Below the pieces are notes generated by a model. The model did not search any database. It saw only the letters and a list, made by a program, of their open reading frames with translations, and had not been told where the DNA came from. Shown here piece after piece: positions 33,742-42,688 of a stretch of 64,000 nucleotides of DNA (within the stretch, counting starts at the first letter, position 1; each line of letters starts with the position of its first letter). The position numbers and the translations under genes were made by a program. Origin of the DNA: RGDT01 sp964630925 (lineage in GTDB: Bacteria; Planctomycetota; Planctomycetia; Gemmatales; Gemmataceae); the NCBI GenBank assembly GCA_964630925.1, contig CAZVZK010000047.1:1-64000 (forward strand), read 5' to 3'.

Positions 33742-34614
33742 TCACCCCGCCATCTGCGACGCCCGCAGCGACACCGTTCGGAGCACCACCTCCGGCGCCG
33801 ACGGCCTCTGATCCAGCACCGTCCCCAGACGCCGCATCACCACCACGTCGCCCAGAGACTCCACCGCCACCGGGTCACGCCCCGGATCCTCCGACACCAT
33901 CCGCACCTCGGACCCCGGCAGCTTCAGCAACAGCCGCCGATAGCTGTACTCCGCGTCGTCGAGGTACTGATGCACCCCGCGGCGCAGCAGCTCCGTCAGC
34001 GACGGCTGACGCCGGGCCGGCGCACCGTCCAGCCGCAGCAGCGCCGTCCGCGCCGGCAGCCACGCCCGGTACTGCTTCGCCCACACCCCGGGCCGCACCA
34101 GCGTGACGTGGTGCGCCCAGTCCAGCGCGTCCAGGTCCGCCGCCGACAGCCGGAAGAACCCCAGCCCGTGCGTCAGGTCCACGCTCCGCTTCCGCTTGCC
34201 GTCGAAGAACGAATCGACCACCCCCGCCATCCCGTCCTTGTACGCCCCGATCACCACCCAGTGCTCGGCCCGCATGATGCACGGCACGAGGAACGCCCCC
34301 TGCGCGAACTCGCCCGCCAACCCGTCGAGGAACGCCGCCGTCGACTTCCGCTTCGGCTTGCGGACCTCCCGCGCCTCCAGCCCCAGCATCGCCAGGCAGC
34401 CGCGCAGCGCCTCCGGTGACGTGCCCTGATTCTCGCGGATCGCCAGAACCGCCTCCAGCGTGGACGTGGGCATGCTCAGCCCGCCCAGAAGCAGCCCGTG
34501 GCGGATCGCCGACGCCCCGCAGGTCTGGCAGTCCGGCTGCCGCGCGAACGACCGCATCACGCGCCCCAGCGAGGCGGGGTACGGCTGCGCGGTCACCATA
34601 TGCGACAGGTCCAT
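33742..34614 (-). CDS. C39/papain-like cysteine peptidase domain protein
   Basis: 290 residues from ATG 34614 (GGGAGGGGCGACG). Residues 26-35 read QPDCQTCGAS, i.e. Gln26-X5-Cys32-Gly, the oxyanion Gln and nucleophile of the C39 bacteriocin-peptidase/papain fold. His118 (AEHWVVIGAYKDG) and Asp134 (GVVDSFF) complete a triad in the expected order and strand contexts. There is no transporter or membrane part and no signal. The C-terminal about 130 residues are helical and unassigned. It is followed by the WD40 gene with a 4-bp overlap region and preceded by the 92-aa gene 20 bp away, so it may act on a partner from this operon. It could be an inactive pseudo-enzyme, but the triad argues against that. 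Confidence 0.75.
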   Translation of the reverse strand: MDLSHMVTAQPYPASLGRVMRSFARQPDCQTCGASAIRHGLLLGGLSMPTSTLEAVLAIRENQGTSPEALRGCLAMLGLEAREVRKPKRKSTAAFLDGLAGEFAQGAFLVPCIMRAEHWVVIGAYKDGMAGVVDSFFDGKRKRSVDLTHGLGFFRLSAADLDALDWAHHVTLVRPGVWAKQYRAWLPARTALLRLDGAPARRQPSLTELLRRGVHQYLDDAEYSYRRLLLKLPGSEVRMVSEDPGRDPVAVESLGDVVVMRRLGTVLDQRPSAPEVVLRTVSLRASQMAG

Positions 34615-34634
34615 CGTCGCCCCTCCCCTACAGG

Positions 34635-34913
34635 TCAGACCAGTTGGCACGCCACGACGGCTTCCAGGCGGAAGACGTACTCCGGCACGTCGGCGTTGTC
34701 GTGGCCGTCCTCGTCGGTCGGCCCGTCACGCACGACGAGGACGCCGGTGTCCTCGTTGAACTCGAACTCGTCCTCGGGGCCGAACTCCCACGGCTCGCTC
34801 ACGCCGCCGACGTAGAGGTGAATCGCGCGGTACTGGTATTCGGGATGGCGCAGGAACATCAACTGCTGGCGCACCTGGTCGGTGAACGTCAGCGCGGCCA
34901 GCTTGCGGGCCAT
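34635..34913 (-). CDS. 92-aa protein, first gene of the peptidase/kinase operon
   Basis: Starts at ATG 34913 with GAGGTCGCG upstream. Compact alpha/beta pattern: LTFTDQVRQQLMFLRHPEYQ, a strand (AIHLYVGGV), then acidic EPWEFGPEDEFEFNEDTG and EYVFRLEAVVACQLV. No known family. It is acidic and small, like an inhibitor or substrate of the adjacent cysteine peptidase, but this is inference from position only. Confidence 0.7.
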   Translation of the reverse strand: MARKLAALTFTDQVRQQLMFLRHPEYQYRAIHLYVGGVSEPWEFGPEDEFEFNEDTGVLVVRDGPTDEDGHDNADVPEYVFRLEAVVACQLV

Positions 34914-35068
34914 CGCGACCTCATGCAGGGAATCCGGGGAGGACGCCCGACGGAGGCCGGGCAGTTCATTCTAGGCCTCGAGGACGCCCCGGGAAATGCC
35001 CCGAACCGCTGAATATCTGAACAGATGTCAAGATGGCATGAGTGTACGGATGGTGCCGGATTTGCCGC

Positions 35069-37273
35069 TCACCCGAACGCCGGCAGCCGACTCAGCCGCA
35101 CCTGCCGGTCCCAGCACCCCATCGCCAGCACCCGCCCCGCCGGCGCCCAGTCGAGCGACGTGACCTCCCCCCACCCCGCCGGGATGCGATACAAGACCTC
35201 GCGCGACGGCAGACGCATCAACACCACCTCGCCCCAGCACCCGACGGCCAGCACGTCGTCCCCCACGAAACGCACCGAGGACGCCACCAGCGACGTGATC
35301 GCCTCCCCCTCCGACAGCACGCGCCGCCCCGCCACGGCGGCCACCAGCCCCGAGGACGACACGTCGAGCGACACCACACGCGCGCCGGCCGCGATGACGC
35401 GCCCGCCGGCATGCACCCTGCCGTCCGTGTCGGCGGAGCAGAGGTGCGACCCGGCGAAGGCCACGGCTGTGCAGTCCCACCGATGGCGGGCCTCGCGGCT
35501 GAGGCGGCGCCCGTCCGACACGCGGTAGACGGCCACCTCGCCTCCGGCGAACGCGGCGGCGAGGCGCCGGCCGTCGGCACTGAAGCGAAGGCCGCGGACA
35601 TCCGCGTCCACGTCGATTCCCACCCTCTGCCGCTTCCCGGACCGCAGCGAGATAAGGCGAAACCGCGCCGCCGCGAGGGTCTGACCATCGGGGGAGTAGG
35701 CCACCGCCGTCACGCCCGTGAAGCCCGTGAAGGAGGCCACCTGCGAGAGCACGCCGCCGCCGGCGTCATGCTCGATCAGGCACATCGGCGCCTCCTGGGC
35801 GGCAACGAAACGCGAGCCGTCCGGTGCCACGGCCACCCCGAGGATGCCGAAATCCATCTCGACGGCGACGGGGTCGGGGACGCGGCGCGTGAGCGGCCAG
35901 ACCCGGAGGCCGTGCCCGTAGCACCAGCCGGCCACCGCGGAGCCGTCCGCCGCGAGGGCGACCTTGACGAAATCCTCTCGGGCATCGACGCAGGCGATCA
36001 CCGCCCCGGTGCGGCCATCATGGGCGGTCAGACCCCTGTTCTTCTCCGTGACGAAGAGCCGCCCGTCCGCCGTGAACCCGAGGATGTGCGGCGAGTCATC
36101 GTCGTACAGCCCCCCGAGCAGCTCGCCCGTGGCCAGGACACGCACCCCCACCCGCATGTCCCGGGTGAAGACCGCCGCCCTGTCGCCGTCGGGGTGGATC
36201 GTAAACCAGCGGTCATCGTGCCCGCCGGCCAGATCCTCCCACGCCACGCGCCGCCCAGGGGCCCACAGCGCCAGCCGCCCCCCCGACCGCAGCGCCAGCC
36301 GGGCGTCCGACGTGAAGCCGTGGACGGTGGCGTTCGTCTTCCGGATCGGGAACACCCCCAGCTCCTCGCCCGTCGCCGTCAGCCAGACGCGGACGGTGTT
36401 ATCGTGGCAGACCGCCGCGAGCCGCGACCCATCCGCCGCGACGGTGATCCTGTAGACATCCCCCGCCTCCACCGACCACATCTCGCGCCACGGCCCCACG
36501 CCGAACGCCCGCAGCCGGCCAGGCGAAGCCTTGACGAACACCCCCGCCGCCGACGAGAACGCCGTCTCGCCGCCCGCTCGCAGCTCCGGAATGTCCTGCT
36601 TGCTCCCGCGCACCGCCTTGCCGTCCTTCACCGACAGCAGCCGCACGCCCCCGCCGTCGGTCTGGATGAACACCGCCGACCCGTCGGCGGTCAGCCCGAG
36701 CGTTCGCGGGTACTCCTTCCAGGCCAGCACCGCCGGCGCGCCTTCCGCGTGGATGCGCAGCCCGAGCCACTCCGCGCCGATCCGTGCCGCCACGGCCGCC
36801 AGCGGGTGCCCGGCGTCCTGCATCGCGTCGCACAGGACGCCGAACGCCTTCTCATCCCCGTCGAGCGCCGCGCGGGCCAGCCGCTTCAGGTCGCCGCCCT
36901 CTTCATTCCACACGTGCCACAGCAGATGCACCGGCGGGTACGACTCCGCGAGGGCGGCCAGGGCGTCGTCGCGCTGCGTGGCGATGCACGCCCTGTCGAC
37001 CACGCGGACCGACGGATACCGGTAGTCGCCCACGAAACGGCAGCCGACCTCGTGGGTGTCCTCGCCGGTGAAGCACCACGCCTTCTCGGCCGACACGAAG
37101 TCGGGGCGGGCGCGGAAGCGCTCGACGGGCGCCTTGAGGTCGAACGCCAGCAGGCCGTCCTCGCAGATCACGTTCCAGGCGTGCTTCTGGAGCGTCTCGT
37201 TCAGCCGTTCGAGTGCCTCGTCGTTGAGCGAGAAGCGGACCAGCCACCCCTCGTTCGGCAGATACAGCGGCAT
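35069..37273 (-). CDS. WD40-propeller protein with TIGR02996-like N-terminal domain (paralogue 1)
   Basis: 734 residues from ATG 37273. N-terminal about 190 residues: MPLYLPNEGWLVRFSLNDEA, then HLLWHVWNEEGGDLKRLARA with a helical DGDEKAFGVLCDAMQDAG segment that resembles the TIGR02996 unit. The rest is a propeller with many blades (VYRITVAADGSRLAAVCHDN, ILGFTADGRLFVTEKNRGL, VAVAPDGSRFVAA, VAYSPDGQTLAAARF). It is about as long as, and similar throughout to, the 760-aa protein at 38939-41221, so the pair arose by duplication. No signal peptide. Separated from the 92-aa gene by 155 bp. Confidence 0.85.
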   Translation of the reverse strand: MPLYLPNEGWLVRFSLNDEALERLNETLQKHAWNVICEDGLLAFDLKAPVERFRARPDFVSAEKAWCFTGEDTHEVGCRFVGDYRYPSVRVVDRACIATQRDDALAALAESYPPVHLLWHVWNEEGGDLKRLARAALDGDEKAFGVLCDAMQDAGHPLAAVAARIGAEWLGLRIHAEGAPAVLAWKEYPRTLGLTADGSAVFIQTDGGGVRLLSVKDGKAVRGSKQDIPELRAGGETAFSSAAGVFVKASPGRLRAFGVGPWREMWSVEAGDVYRITVAADGSRLAAVCHDNTVRVWLTATGEELGVFPIRKTNATVHGFTSDARLALRSGGRLALWAPGRRVAWEDLAGGHDDRWFTIHPDGDRAAVFTRDMRVGVRVLATGELLGGLYDDDSPHILGFTADGRLFVTEKNRGLTAHDGRTGAVIACVDAREDFVKVALAADGSAVAGWCYGHGLRVWPLTRRVPDPVAVEMDFGILGVAVAPDGSRFVAAQEAPMCLIEHDAGGGVLSQVASFTGFTGVTAVAYSPDGQTLAAARFRLISLRSGKRQRVGIDVDADVRGLRFSADGRRLAAAFAGGEVAVYRVSDGRRLSREARHRWDCTAVAFAGSHLCSADTDGRVHAGGRVIAAGARVVSLDVSSSGLVAAVAGRRVLSEGEAITSLVASSVRFVGDDVLAVGCWGEVVLMRLPSREVLYRIPAGWGEVTSLDWAPAGRVLAMGCWDRQVRLSRLPAFG

Positions 37274-37303
37274 GCTGGCGCTCCGTGGCTTGGTGGGGTG
37301 CGG

Positions 37304-38917
37304 TCACGGCCTGGGGTCGTGCGGCCCGATGATGCCGTATTCGTGCGTCGGCTCCCCGAACGGCGAATTGAGCGGACCATCCCCATTCTCCTGCTTGATG
37401 CCGAGCAGGAATGTCAGGCGTGGTGAAGCGAGGCACTCGGCCAGGACCTCAGGCGGGTACGGCTCGGCCACGGCGCCCGGCGGGAGATGGTACCGACAGC
37501 TCAAACAGGTGAGGTCGGCGAAGGCGTCGTTGCGGACGAAGGCGAGGAGGTGCTCCAGGTCGGCACGGCCACTCAACCCGACGTGCAGCTCGTTGACCTG
37601 GAGCGGATGGGGGCAGTGGGCCAGCTCCCGCAGCGTCTCAGGACGGAGGGCGCAACAGCCGAGATGGAGCCGACGCAGGCCGCGTGCGACGGGGGACGTG
37701 AGGAATCCGCGCATCTCCTCGGGTGACACGTCGTAGAAATCGAGCCACAGGTCACGGAGGCGGGGGAACGCCCCCGGCCGGGTCAGCGCGGCGAAGGCCC
37801 GGCCCGGCCTGATCGCCCCGCCCACATGTCTCTCGTGGGTGAACATCAACGATTCGAGGCTCGGGTAGTCGCGTTCGAGGATCTCCTCGGGGCCGCCGTG
37901 GATCTGGAGCACTCGAATCCCCGCGAGGCCAGGATGGGCACGCAGGGGGGCGGCCCAATCGAGCGGGGCGCCCGGTATGGGTGCGGCCTCCAATCGCTCC
38001 AACACCCCCCAGGAGCGCAGCCCGAACAGCGGCTCCGGTGACCCGCCGCCACCGAAACGCAGAGAACGCACCAGCCCTCGCCCGACGCACAGCGCCAGGT
38101 GCCGGTCATATTCCTCGTCATCCCTGACCGACGGTGACAAATACCAGCCCCGCCGCTCTGCCTCAGCCAGGAAGTCGCGGAGGAAGGCCGTCTGCCTGCG
38201 GCCCAGCCAGCCGACCTCGACCTCGCGCAACGCGGGGAATCGATCCGAGAGCAATTCGGAAAGGGCCTCCTCGGGGAGCCTCACGCCGCACACTTCCAAA
38301 CGCCGAATTGTGCCAAGGGACGGTGAGGCCAGCAGCGCGCGGAAACCGACGCCATCCTCCGTGTCGCGGGGGTCGCCAAGGTTCAACCGACGCAACCCCG
38401 TCATCCACCGACCTGCGCACAGCCGGCGCATGCCTTTCATCGTCAACTCCCTGCGCCCCCTCCAACCCTCGATGTCGCCAGCCACATTGGTCAGTGTGCG
38501 GACGCGTCGCCAGAACCGCATCCGCGTCAGTGGGCCGACGGCCCGGCCCTCGTGCGGCTTGCCTTCGCGCCAAACGTCCACATCCTGCACAGGGTGCCCC
38601 GCGTCCAGCTCATCCCCAACCGCGAGGAGAGTCCGCATCGACGCCGACACGCGCTCGACAAAGCCGCGGCGGAACCAGACCAAGCACGGCCCGGCCGGCG
38701 CCCACGCCCTGCCGTGTCGCGACAACAGCCGGCGTTCTCGCGCGGCGAGGCCGCCCTGCCGCCCATCCCACGACGGCAGGCGAGTACGCTCGATTTGGAC
38801 GCGGATGAAGTCGGCGCGTGCGTCGTCGCCGTTCTCCTCGCACCAGTCGGCGTAGGCCAGGCGCGGCAAGTCGTCGTCCGGGTCTTCGAGGATCGCCGCG
38901 ATCAGAGCCTCGCGCAT
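37304..38917 (-). CDS. TIGR02996-domain leucine-rich-repeat-like protein
   Basis: 537 residues from ATG 38917. The N-terminus (MREALIAAILEDPDDDLPRL, then AYADWCEENGDDARADFIRV) is a textbook TIGR02996 domain. The remainder has irregular leucine-rich repeats (LRRLNLGDPRDTED, IRRLEVCGVRLPEEAL, LRDLWLDFYDVSPEEM, LRRLHLGCCALRPETL). Such proteins are abundant in Gemmataceae and of unknown function. It lies between the two WD40 paralogues, 30 and 21 bp apart, in one leftward transcript. Confidence 0.88.
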   Translation of the reverse strand: MREALIAAILEDPDDDLPRLAYADWCEENGDDARADFIRVQIERTRLPSWDGRQGGLAARERRLLSRHGRAWAPAGPCLVWFRRGFVERVSASMRTLLAVGDELDAGHPVQDVDVWREGKPHEGRAVGPLTRMRFWRRVRTLTNVAGDIEGWRGRRELTMKGMRRLCAGRWMTGLRRLNLGDPRDTEDGVGFRALLASPSLGTIRRLEVCGVRLPEEALSELLSDRFPALREVEVGWLGRRQTAFLRDFLAEAERRGWYLSPSVRDDEEYDRHLALCVGRGLVRSLRFGGGGSPEPLFGLRSWGVLERLEAAPIPGAPLDWAAPLRAHPGLAGIRVLQIHGGPEEILERDYPSLESLMFTHERHVGGAIRPGRAFAALTRPGAFPRLRDLWLDFYDVSPEEMRGFLTSPVARGLRRLHLGCCALRPETLRELAHCPHPLQVNELHVGLSGRADLEHLLAFVRNDAFADLTCLSCRYHLPPGAVAEPYPPEVLAECLASPRLTFLLGIKQENGDGPLNSPFGEPTHEYGIIGPHDPRP

Positions 38918-38938
38918 CGGTCACCCTTTGTCTCTTCC

Positions 38939-41221
38939 TCACTCCCCCTTGATCTTCCACATCCGCAGATGCCGGTCCCAGCCGCCGGCCGCGAGGACGC
39001 CGTTCGAGTACGACACCGCCGTCACGTCGCCCTCGCCGGCGGGCACGCGGCGCAGCACCTCGCGCGTCGAGAGACGCAGGAAGACCACCTCGCCCCAGCA
39101 CCCGATCACCAGCACGTCATCCGACGCGAAGCACACGGAGAACGGGCACAACGACGTGATCTCGTCCACCCCGCCCGCCGCCGGGCCGATCAGCAGCACG
39201 CACTTGCCCGCCTCCACGGCGGCGGTCATCTCGCCGCCGGGCCGCACGCCCAGCGCACAAAGCGGCGCCTCGCCGGCGTACTCCTCCTCCGCCTCGCCGC
39301 TGTCCGCCTCGTAGCGCAGCACCTTGCCGTCCGCCCCGCACGAGATGACGTGCCCCGGCCCGTCGAAGCCAAGACCCGTCACACGCCCCTCATGCACCCG
39401 CGTCCGCCACTGCATGCGGCCCGCCGCGTCGAACAGCGCCACGGTGCCCGACGCCACCCCGGCGGCGAACAGCCCCGCGCCCGGCGACGCCGCCACGCTC
39501 ACCACCTCGGACCCCAGCTCATCGCTCCACCGTGACTTCGTGCCCTTCCGCAGCGTCAGCCGCCCGTCCCGCCGCCCCGCCAGGAGCAGCCCACCCTCCG
39601 CGTAGCCGACGGCCGTCGGCTCCCTGTACTCGATGTTGCCGAGGCCCCCGCCCTCCGGCGTGTATTCCGTCAGGTGGGAGGCGCGCGGCCCGACGGCGGC
39701 CACACGCTTGCCGTCCGCCGAGACGGCGACGGACAGGATGTTCGTCTCCAGGTGCAGCTTGACCGGCTCCGGCCCCGCCGACCCGTCGACGCGCCAGGCG
39801 CGCACGAACGGGTCGCCGCTCGCCCACCCGGCGACGGTGTCGCCGACGGCGGACACCGCCCTCTGGCTGAAGCCCTTCTTCACCTCGAACGACCCCATCG
39901 GCGCGCCCCTGTGCCCGTCCCACGCCAGGATCGTCCCGTGGTAGCCGGTGAAGAAACGCGAGCCCATCGGCGTCCAGGCGAACGGGTCCTGGTAGCCGTC
40001 CGTCGCCGGCCGGGCGATGACCTTCTTGCCGAGGATGTCCATGAGGAGCAGGCCGCCAGTGTCCCGGCCCGCCATCCGCGTGCCATCGGGGCTGACCAGC
40101 GCGTTGCTCAGGTGCGCGGGCACGTCCTCCGGCATGTCCCGCCAGGCCACCTTCGCCTTCCCGCCCGGCGCCCACAGCCCGAACCGGCCGTCCTCGTGCC
40201 GGAACGCCCAGCCGGCGTCGGTCAGGTTGAGCAGGCGCGTCTTCTTCGGCCTCGGCAGCTCGCCCACCTCCTCGCCGCTCTCCGCGTCCCACACACGCAG
40301 CACCTCGTCCCGGCAATGGGCACCGACGAGCGCCCCGTGGGTGCTCATCTGGATCGAGTGGGCCTGCTCGTCCTCCGCGCGCTCCGCCTTCCACAGCAGC
40401 TCCCACGGGCGCACCCGCCAGCAGGCCAGCGTCCGCCCGCGGAGCATCGCCAGGTACCGGCCACACGCCGAGAAGACCGTCGCCGGGGACCCGGTGTCGT
40501 CGCGCCTCAGCTCCGGCACGACGTGCTTCGTCCCGCGGATGATCTTGCCGTCGGAGAAGGCACGGATGAAGACGGTGCCGTCGTCCTCGTGGACGAACGC
40601 GGCCTTGCCGTCCGGCGTCAGGCCGAGCGTGCGCGGGTACTCCTTCTGCGAGAAGGCCAGCACGCCCTCCGCCTTGCCCAGGCCGAGCGCGTCGGCGCAG
40701 ATGAACCTCGCCGGCCCGGCCAGGGGGTGGCCGGCGTCCGTCAGGGCGTCGGCGAGGACCGGGTACGCCTTCTCGTCGCCGTCGAGCGCCGCCCGCGCCA
40801 GCCGCTTCAGGTCGCCCGACTCCCGGTTCCAGACGTGCCACAGGAGCCGCACCGGCAGGTAGCATTCGGAGAGGGCGGCGAGCCCGTCGTCCTTGACGCC
40901 GGCGATGACCGAGGTGCCCATGCAGCACGACACGGTGCGGATGCTCTTGTGCGGGAAGTCGCGGAAGAACCACCCCCGCCCGTGCATGTCCACGTTCGTG
41001 AACACCCACACCTTCTGGTCGCGGGCGTAGCCACGGCGTTTGCGGATCTTCGCCATCGGGGCGTCGAGGGAGAGCGCGACCATCGGCTCGTCCTCGAAGA
41101 GGTTCAGATTCCAGCTCTCGTACTCCTCCTCCATCTCCTCCATGAATTCCTCGCGTGCGTCCTCGTCGCGCCCGAAGTCGAAATGGACGAGGTACGCCTC
41201 GCCGGGGAGGAAGAGCGGCAT
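38939..41221 (-). CDS. WD40-propeller protein with TIGR02996-like N-terminal domain (paralogue 2)
   Basis: 760 residues from ATG 41221. Same architecture as 35069-37273: MPLFLPGEAYLVHFDFG, LLWHVWNRESGDLKRLARAA, then AYPVLADALTDAGHPLA, and a long propeller (MSTHGALVGAHCRDEVLRVW, SVAVSADGKRVAAVGPRA, VSVAASPGAGLFAAGVAS, SYSNGVLAAGGWDRHLRMW). Paralogue 1 also has the EYPRTLGLT segment. It opens the seven-gene leftward run; a GATAGG/CCTATC hairpin (41246-41262) lies just upstream. Confidence 0.85.
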   Translation of the reverse strand: MPLFLPGEAYLVHFDFGRDEDAREEFMEEMEEEYESWNLNLFEDEPMVALSLDAPMAKIRKRRGYARDQKVWVFTNVDMHGRGWFFRDFPHKSIRTVSCCMGTSVIAGVKDDGLAALSECYLPVRLLWHVWNRESGDLKRLARAALDGDEKAYPVLADALTDAGHPLAGPARFICADALGLGKAEGVLAFSQKEYPRTLGLTPDGKAAFVHEDDGTVFIRAFSDGKIIRGTKHVVPELRRDDTGSPATVFSACGRYLAMLRGRTLACWRVRPWELLWKAERAEDEQAHSIQMSTHGALVGAHCRDEVLRVWDAESGEEVGELPRPKKTRLLNLTDAGWAFRHEDGRFGLWAPGGKAKVAWRDMPEDVPAHLSNALVSPDGTRMAGRDTGGLLLMDILGKKVIARPATDGYQDPFAWTPMGSRFFTGYHGTILAWDGHRGAPMGSFEVKKGFSQRAVSAVGDTVAGWASGDPFVRAWRVDGSAGPEPVKLHLETNILSVAVSADGKRVAAVGPRASHLTEYTPEGGGLGNIEYREPTAVGYAEGGLLLAGRRDGRLTLRKGTKSRWSDELGSEVVSVAASPGAGLFAAGVASGTVALFDAAGRMQWRTRVHEGRVTGLGFDGPGHVISCGADGKVLRYEADSGEAEEEYAGEAPLCALGVRPGGEMTAAVEAGKCVLLIGPAAGGVDEITSLCPFSVCFASDDVLVIGCWGEVVFLRLSTREVLRRVPAGEGDVTAVSYSNGVLAAGGWDRHLRMWKIKGE

Positions 41222-41245
41222 GAGGGGGCTCCGTGAGCATCGCTG

Positions 41246-41262
41246 GATAGGTGTACCCTATC
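41246..41262. other. Short hairpin upstream of the WD40 cluster
   Basis: GATAGG (41246-41251) pairs with CCTATC (41257-41262). It lies 25 nt upstream of the first WD40 gene and after the ANTAR gene stop, so it could end the regulator transcript or be an operator. Confidence 0.35.
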
Positions 41263-41294
41263 AAGACGGGCGCCCCCGTGCAAACCAACCGCCT

Positions 41295-41891
41295 TCAAAG
41301 CGGCACGTCCACGCCTTCGAGGATCTGCTTCGCCAGGTCCGCCATCGGGATGCGCCGGTTCATGGCCCCGCGCTGCAGCCGGCGGAACGCCTCCGCCTCG
41401 CCCCAGCGGTGCTTCTTCATCAGCAGGCCCTTGGCGCGCTCGATCAGCTTCCTGCTGGCGACGGCGGCCTGGAGCCGGGCGTTCTCCTCACGCGCCGCCG
41501 ACGCCTCCAGCCAGCGCCGGTGGGCGAATTCCGCCGCGGCCGCCACGCCCCCGGGGGCCGCCGGCTCGATCAAATAGGCGTACACCGGCAGCGTCAGCAG
41601 CGGGGCGATGTCCCCGCGTGCGGCCCGCTCGCCCAGCACCACGGCGGCGCACGGGTGCTGCTCGGCGAGCCGGGCCAGCGCCTCGGCCGCCCCCGGCGCC
41701 GCGAGCGAGACGACCACCACGGACGGCTTCCCGGCGAGGGCGGCCTCGACCAGCTCGGGCCCCGTGGCCGCCAGCCCGGCGACGGCGTGCCCCAACCCCT
41801 CGTGGGCCTCCACGAGGGCGCGGCGTGTGGCCTCGTCTGGGGCGGCGATGACGACGCGGACAAGAGAGAGGTCCGGAACCGGAGGTTGCAT
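41295..41891 (-). CDS. ANTAR-domain regulator with degenerate receiver
   Basis: 198 residues from ATG 41891. The N-terminal 125 residues keep the receiver fold (VRVVIAAPDEATRRALVEAH, then KPSVVVVSLAAPG), but the phosphoacceptor position is Ser62 and the conserved Lys of KP is Glu (YLIEPA). Phosphorylation by a histidine kinase is therefore unlikely. The C-terminal ANTAR domain (KLIERAKGLLMKKHRWGEAE, then AFRRLQRGAM) is intact and binds RNA hairpins to prevent termination. It follows the histidine-kinase-like gene by 51 bp. Confidence 0.85.
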   Translation of the reverse strand: MQPPVPDLSLVRVVIAAPDEATRRALVEAHEGLGHAVAGLAATGPELVEAALAGKPSVVVVSLAAPGAAEALARLAEQHPCAAVVLGERAARGDIAPLLTLPVYAYLIEPAAPGGVAAAAEFAHRRWLEASAAREENARLQAAVASRKLIERAKGLLMKKHRWGEAEAFRRLQRGAMNRRIPMADLAKQILEGVDVPL

Positions 41892-41942
41892 GATCCATCA
41901 TCCAGGCCGGCCAGGTCGGGGAGGGAGCCGGCGCTTGCTTGA

Positions 41943-42611
41943 CTAGGGCCCCGTGGCGGCCGGGAGGGAGATCCGGATCGCCACGCTTGATTCCCGCACG
42001 TCGGCGGCGACTTGGCCGCCGGCACGGGCAACGACACGAACGCACAGGGCGAGAGCCAACCCGAGCAGCCCCTGTTGCGTCGTTGCGAAGGGGGTATCCA
42101 GCCAGGCGAGGAGGGAGGGGGAAGGCGGGACCCCTTGTCTCTCCAGAATACAGACCGGGCCGCCGGCCGTCTCGATCCGCACCGAAAGGCCCTTCGACCC
42201 AGGCACCAATGCCGCCAGCAGCAGGCCCGCCGCGTCCGCCAGTGCCGCCCCGTCGCACGTCACCGGCACCTCGCCCGCCGCGTCCAGCGAGACCGCGGCG
42301 TCGGGGTGGCTGCGCCTCAAGCCCGCGACGACGCCGCGCGCCAGCGCCGCCAGGTCGGCCTCGCCCGGCCCCGGCTGATCCTCGGCCAGGAGCGCCACCA
42401 CCGCGTCCAGCTCCGCGCGGACCAGCTCGGCCCGCCGCATCAGGTCCGAGGTCAGGCGGTGCTCCAACACCCGGCCCGCCTCCAGCCGCGACTGGAGGAC
42501 GGCCAGCGTCGTGTACACCCCCTGGAGGAAGTCGCCCACATCGTGGCGCACCAGCCGCGCCACGCGCCGCGCGAGGTCCGCCGGGGCGGGCTCCGGCTTG
42601 TCGGGCATCAT
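41943..42611 (-). CDS. Histidine-kinase-like protein, degenerate
   Basis: 222 residues from ATG 42611 (AGGTGAGCG upstream). The dimerisation helix has VARLVRHDVGDFLQGVYTTL, with a His in the expected RHD setting, as in DHp domains of the HWE or LytS-like kind. The ATP-binding half (LDAAGEVPVTCDGAALADAA, then GLLLAALVPG and GLLGLALALCVRVV) keeps the fold pattern but lacks a clear N-box or DxGxG. It may be an anti-regulator or pseudokinase. It pairs with the ANTAR protein just downstream. Confidence 0.6.
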   Translation of the reverse strand: MMPDKPEPAPADLARRVARLVRHDVGDFLQGVYTTLAVLQSRLEAGRVLEHRLTSDLMRRAELVRAELDAVVALLAEDQPGPGEADLAALARGVVAGLRRSHPDAAVSLDAAGEVPVTCDGAALADAAGLLLAALVPGSKGLSVRIETAGGPVCILERQGVPPSPSLLAWLDTPFATTQQGLLGLALALCVRVVARAGGQVAADVRESSVAIRISLPAATGP

Positions 42612-42688
42612 CGCTCACCTGTTCGGGGGTTGACACCTATCCTTGTACCACGCCCGAGGGCCGCAGTACAGGACAGATCCACGCCGCT

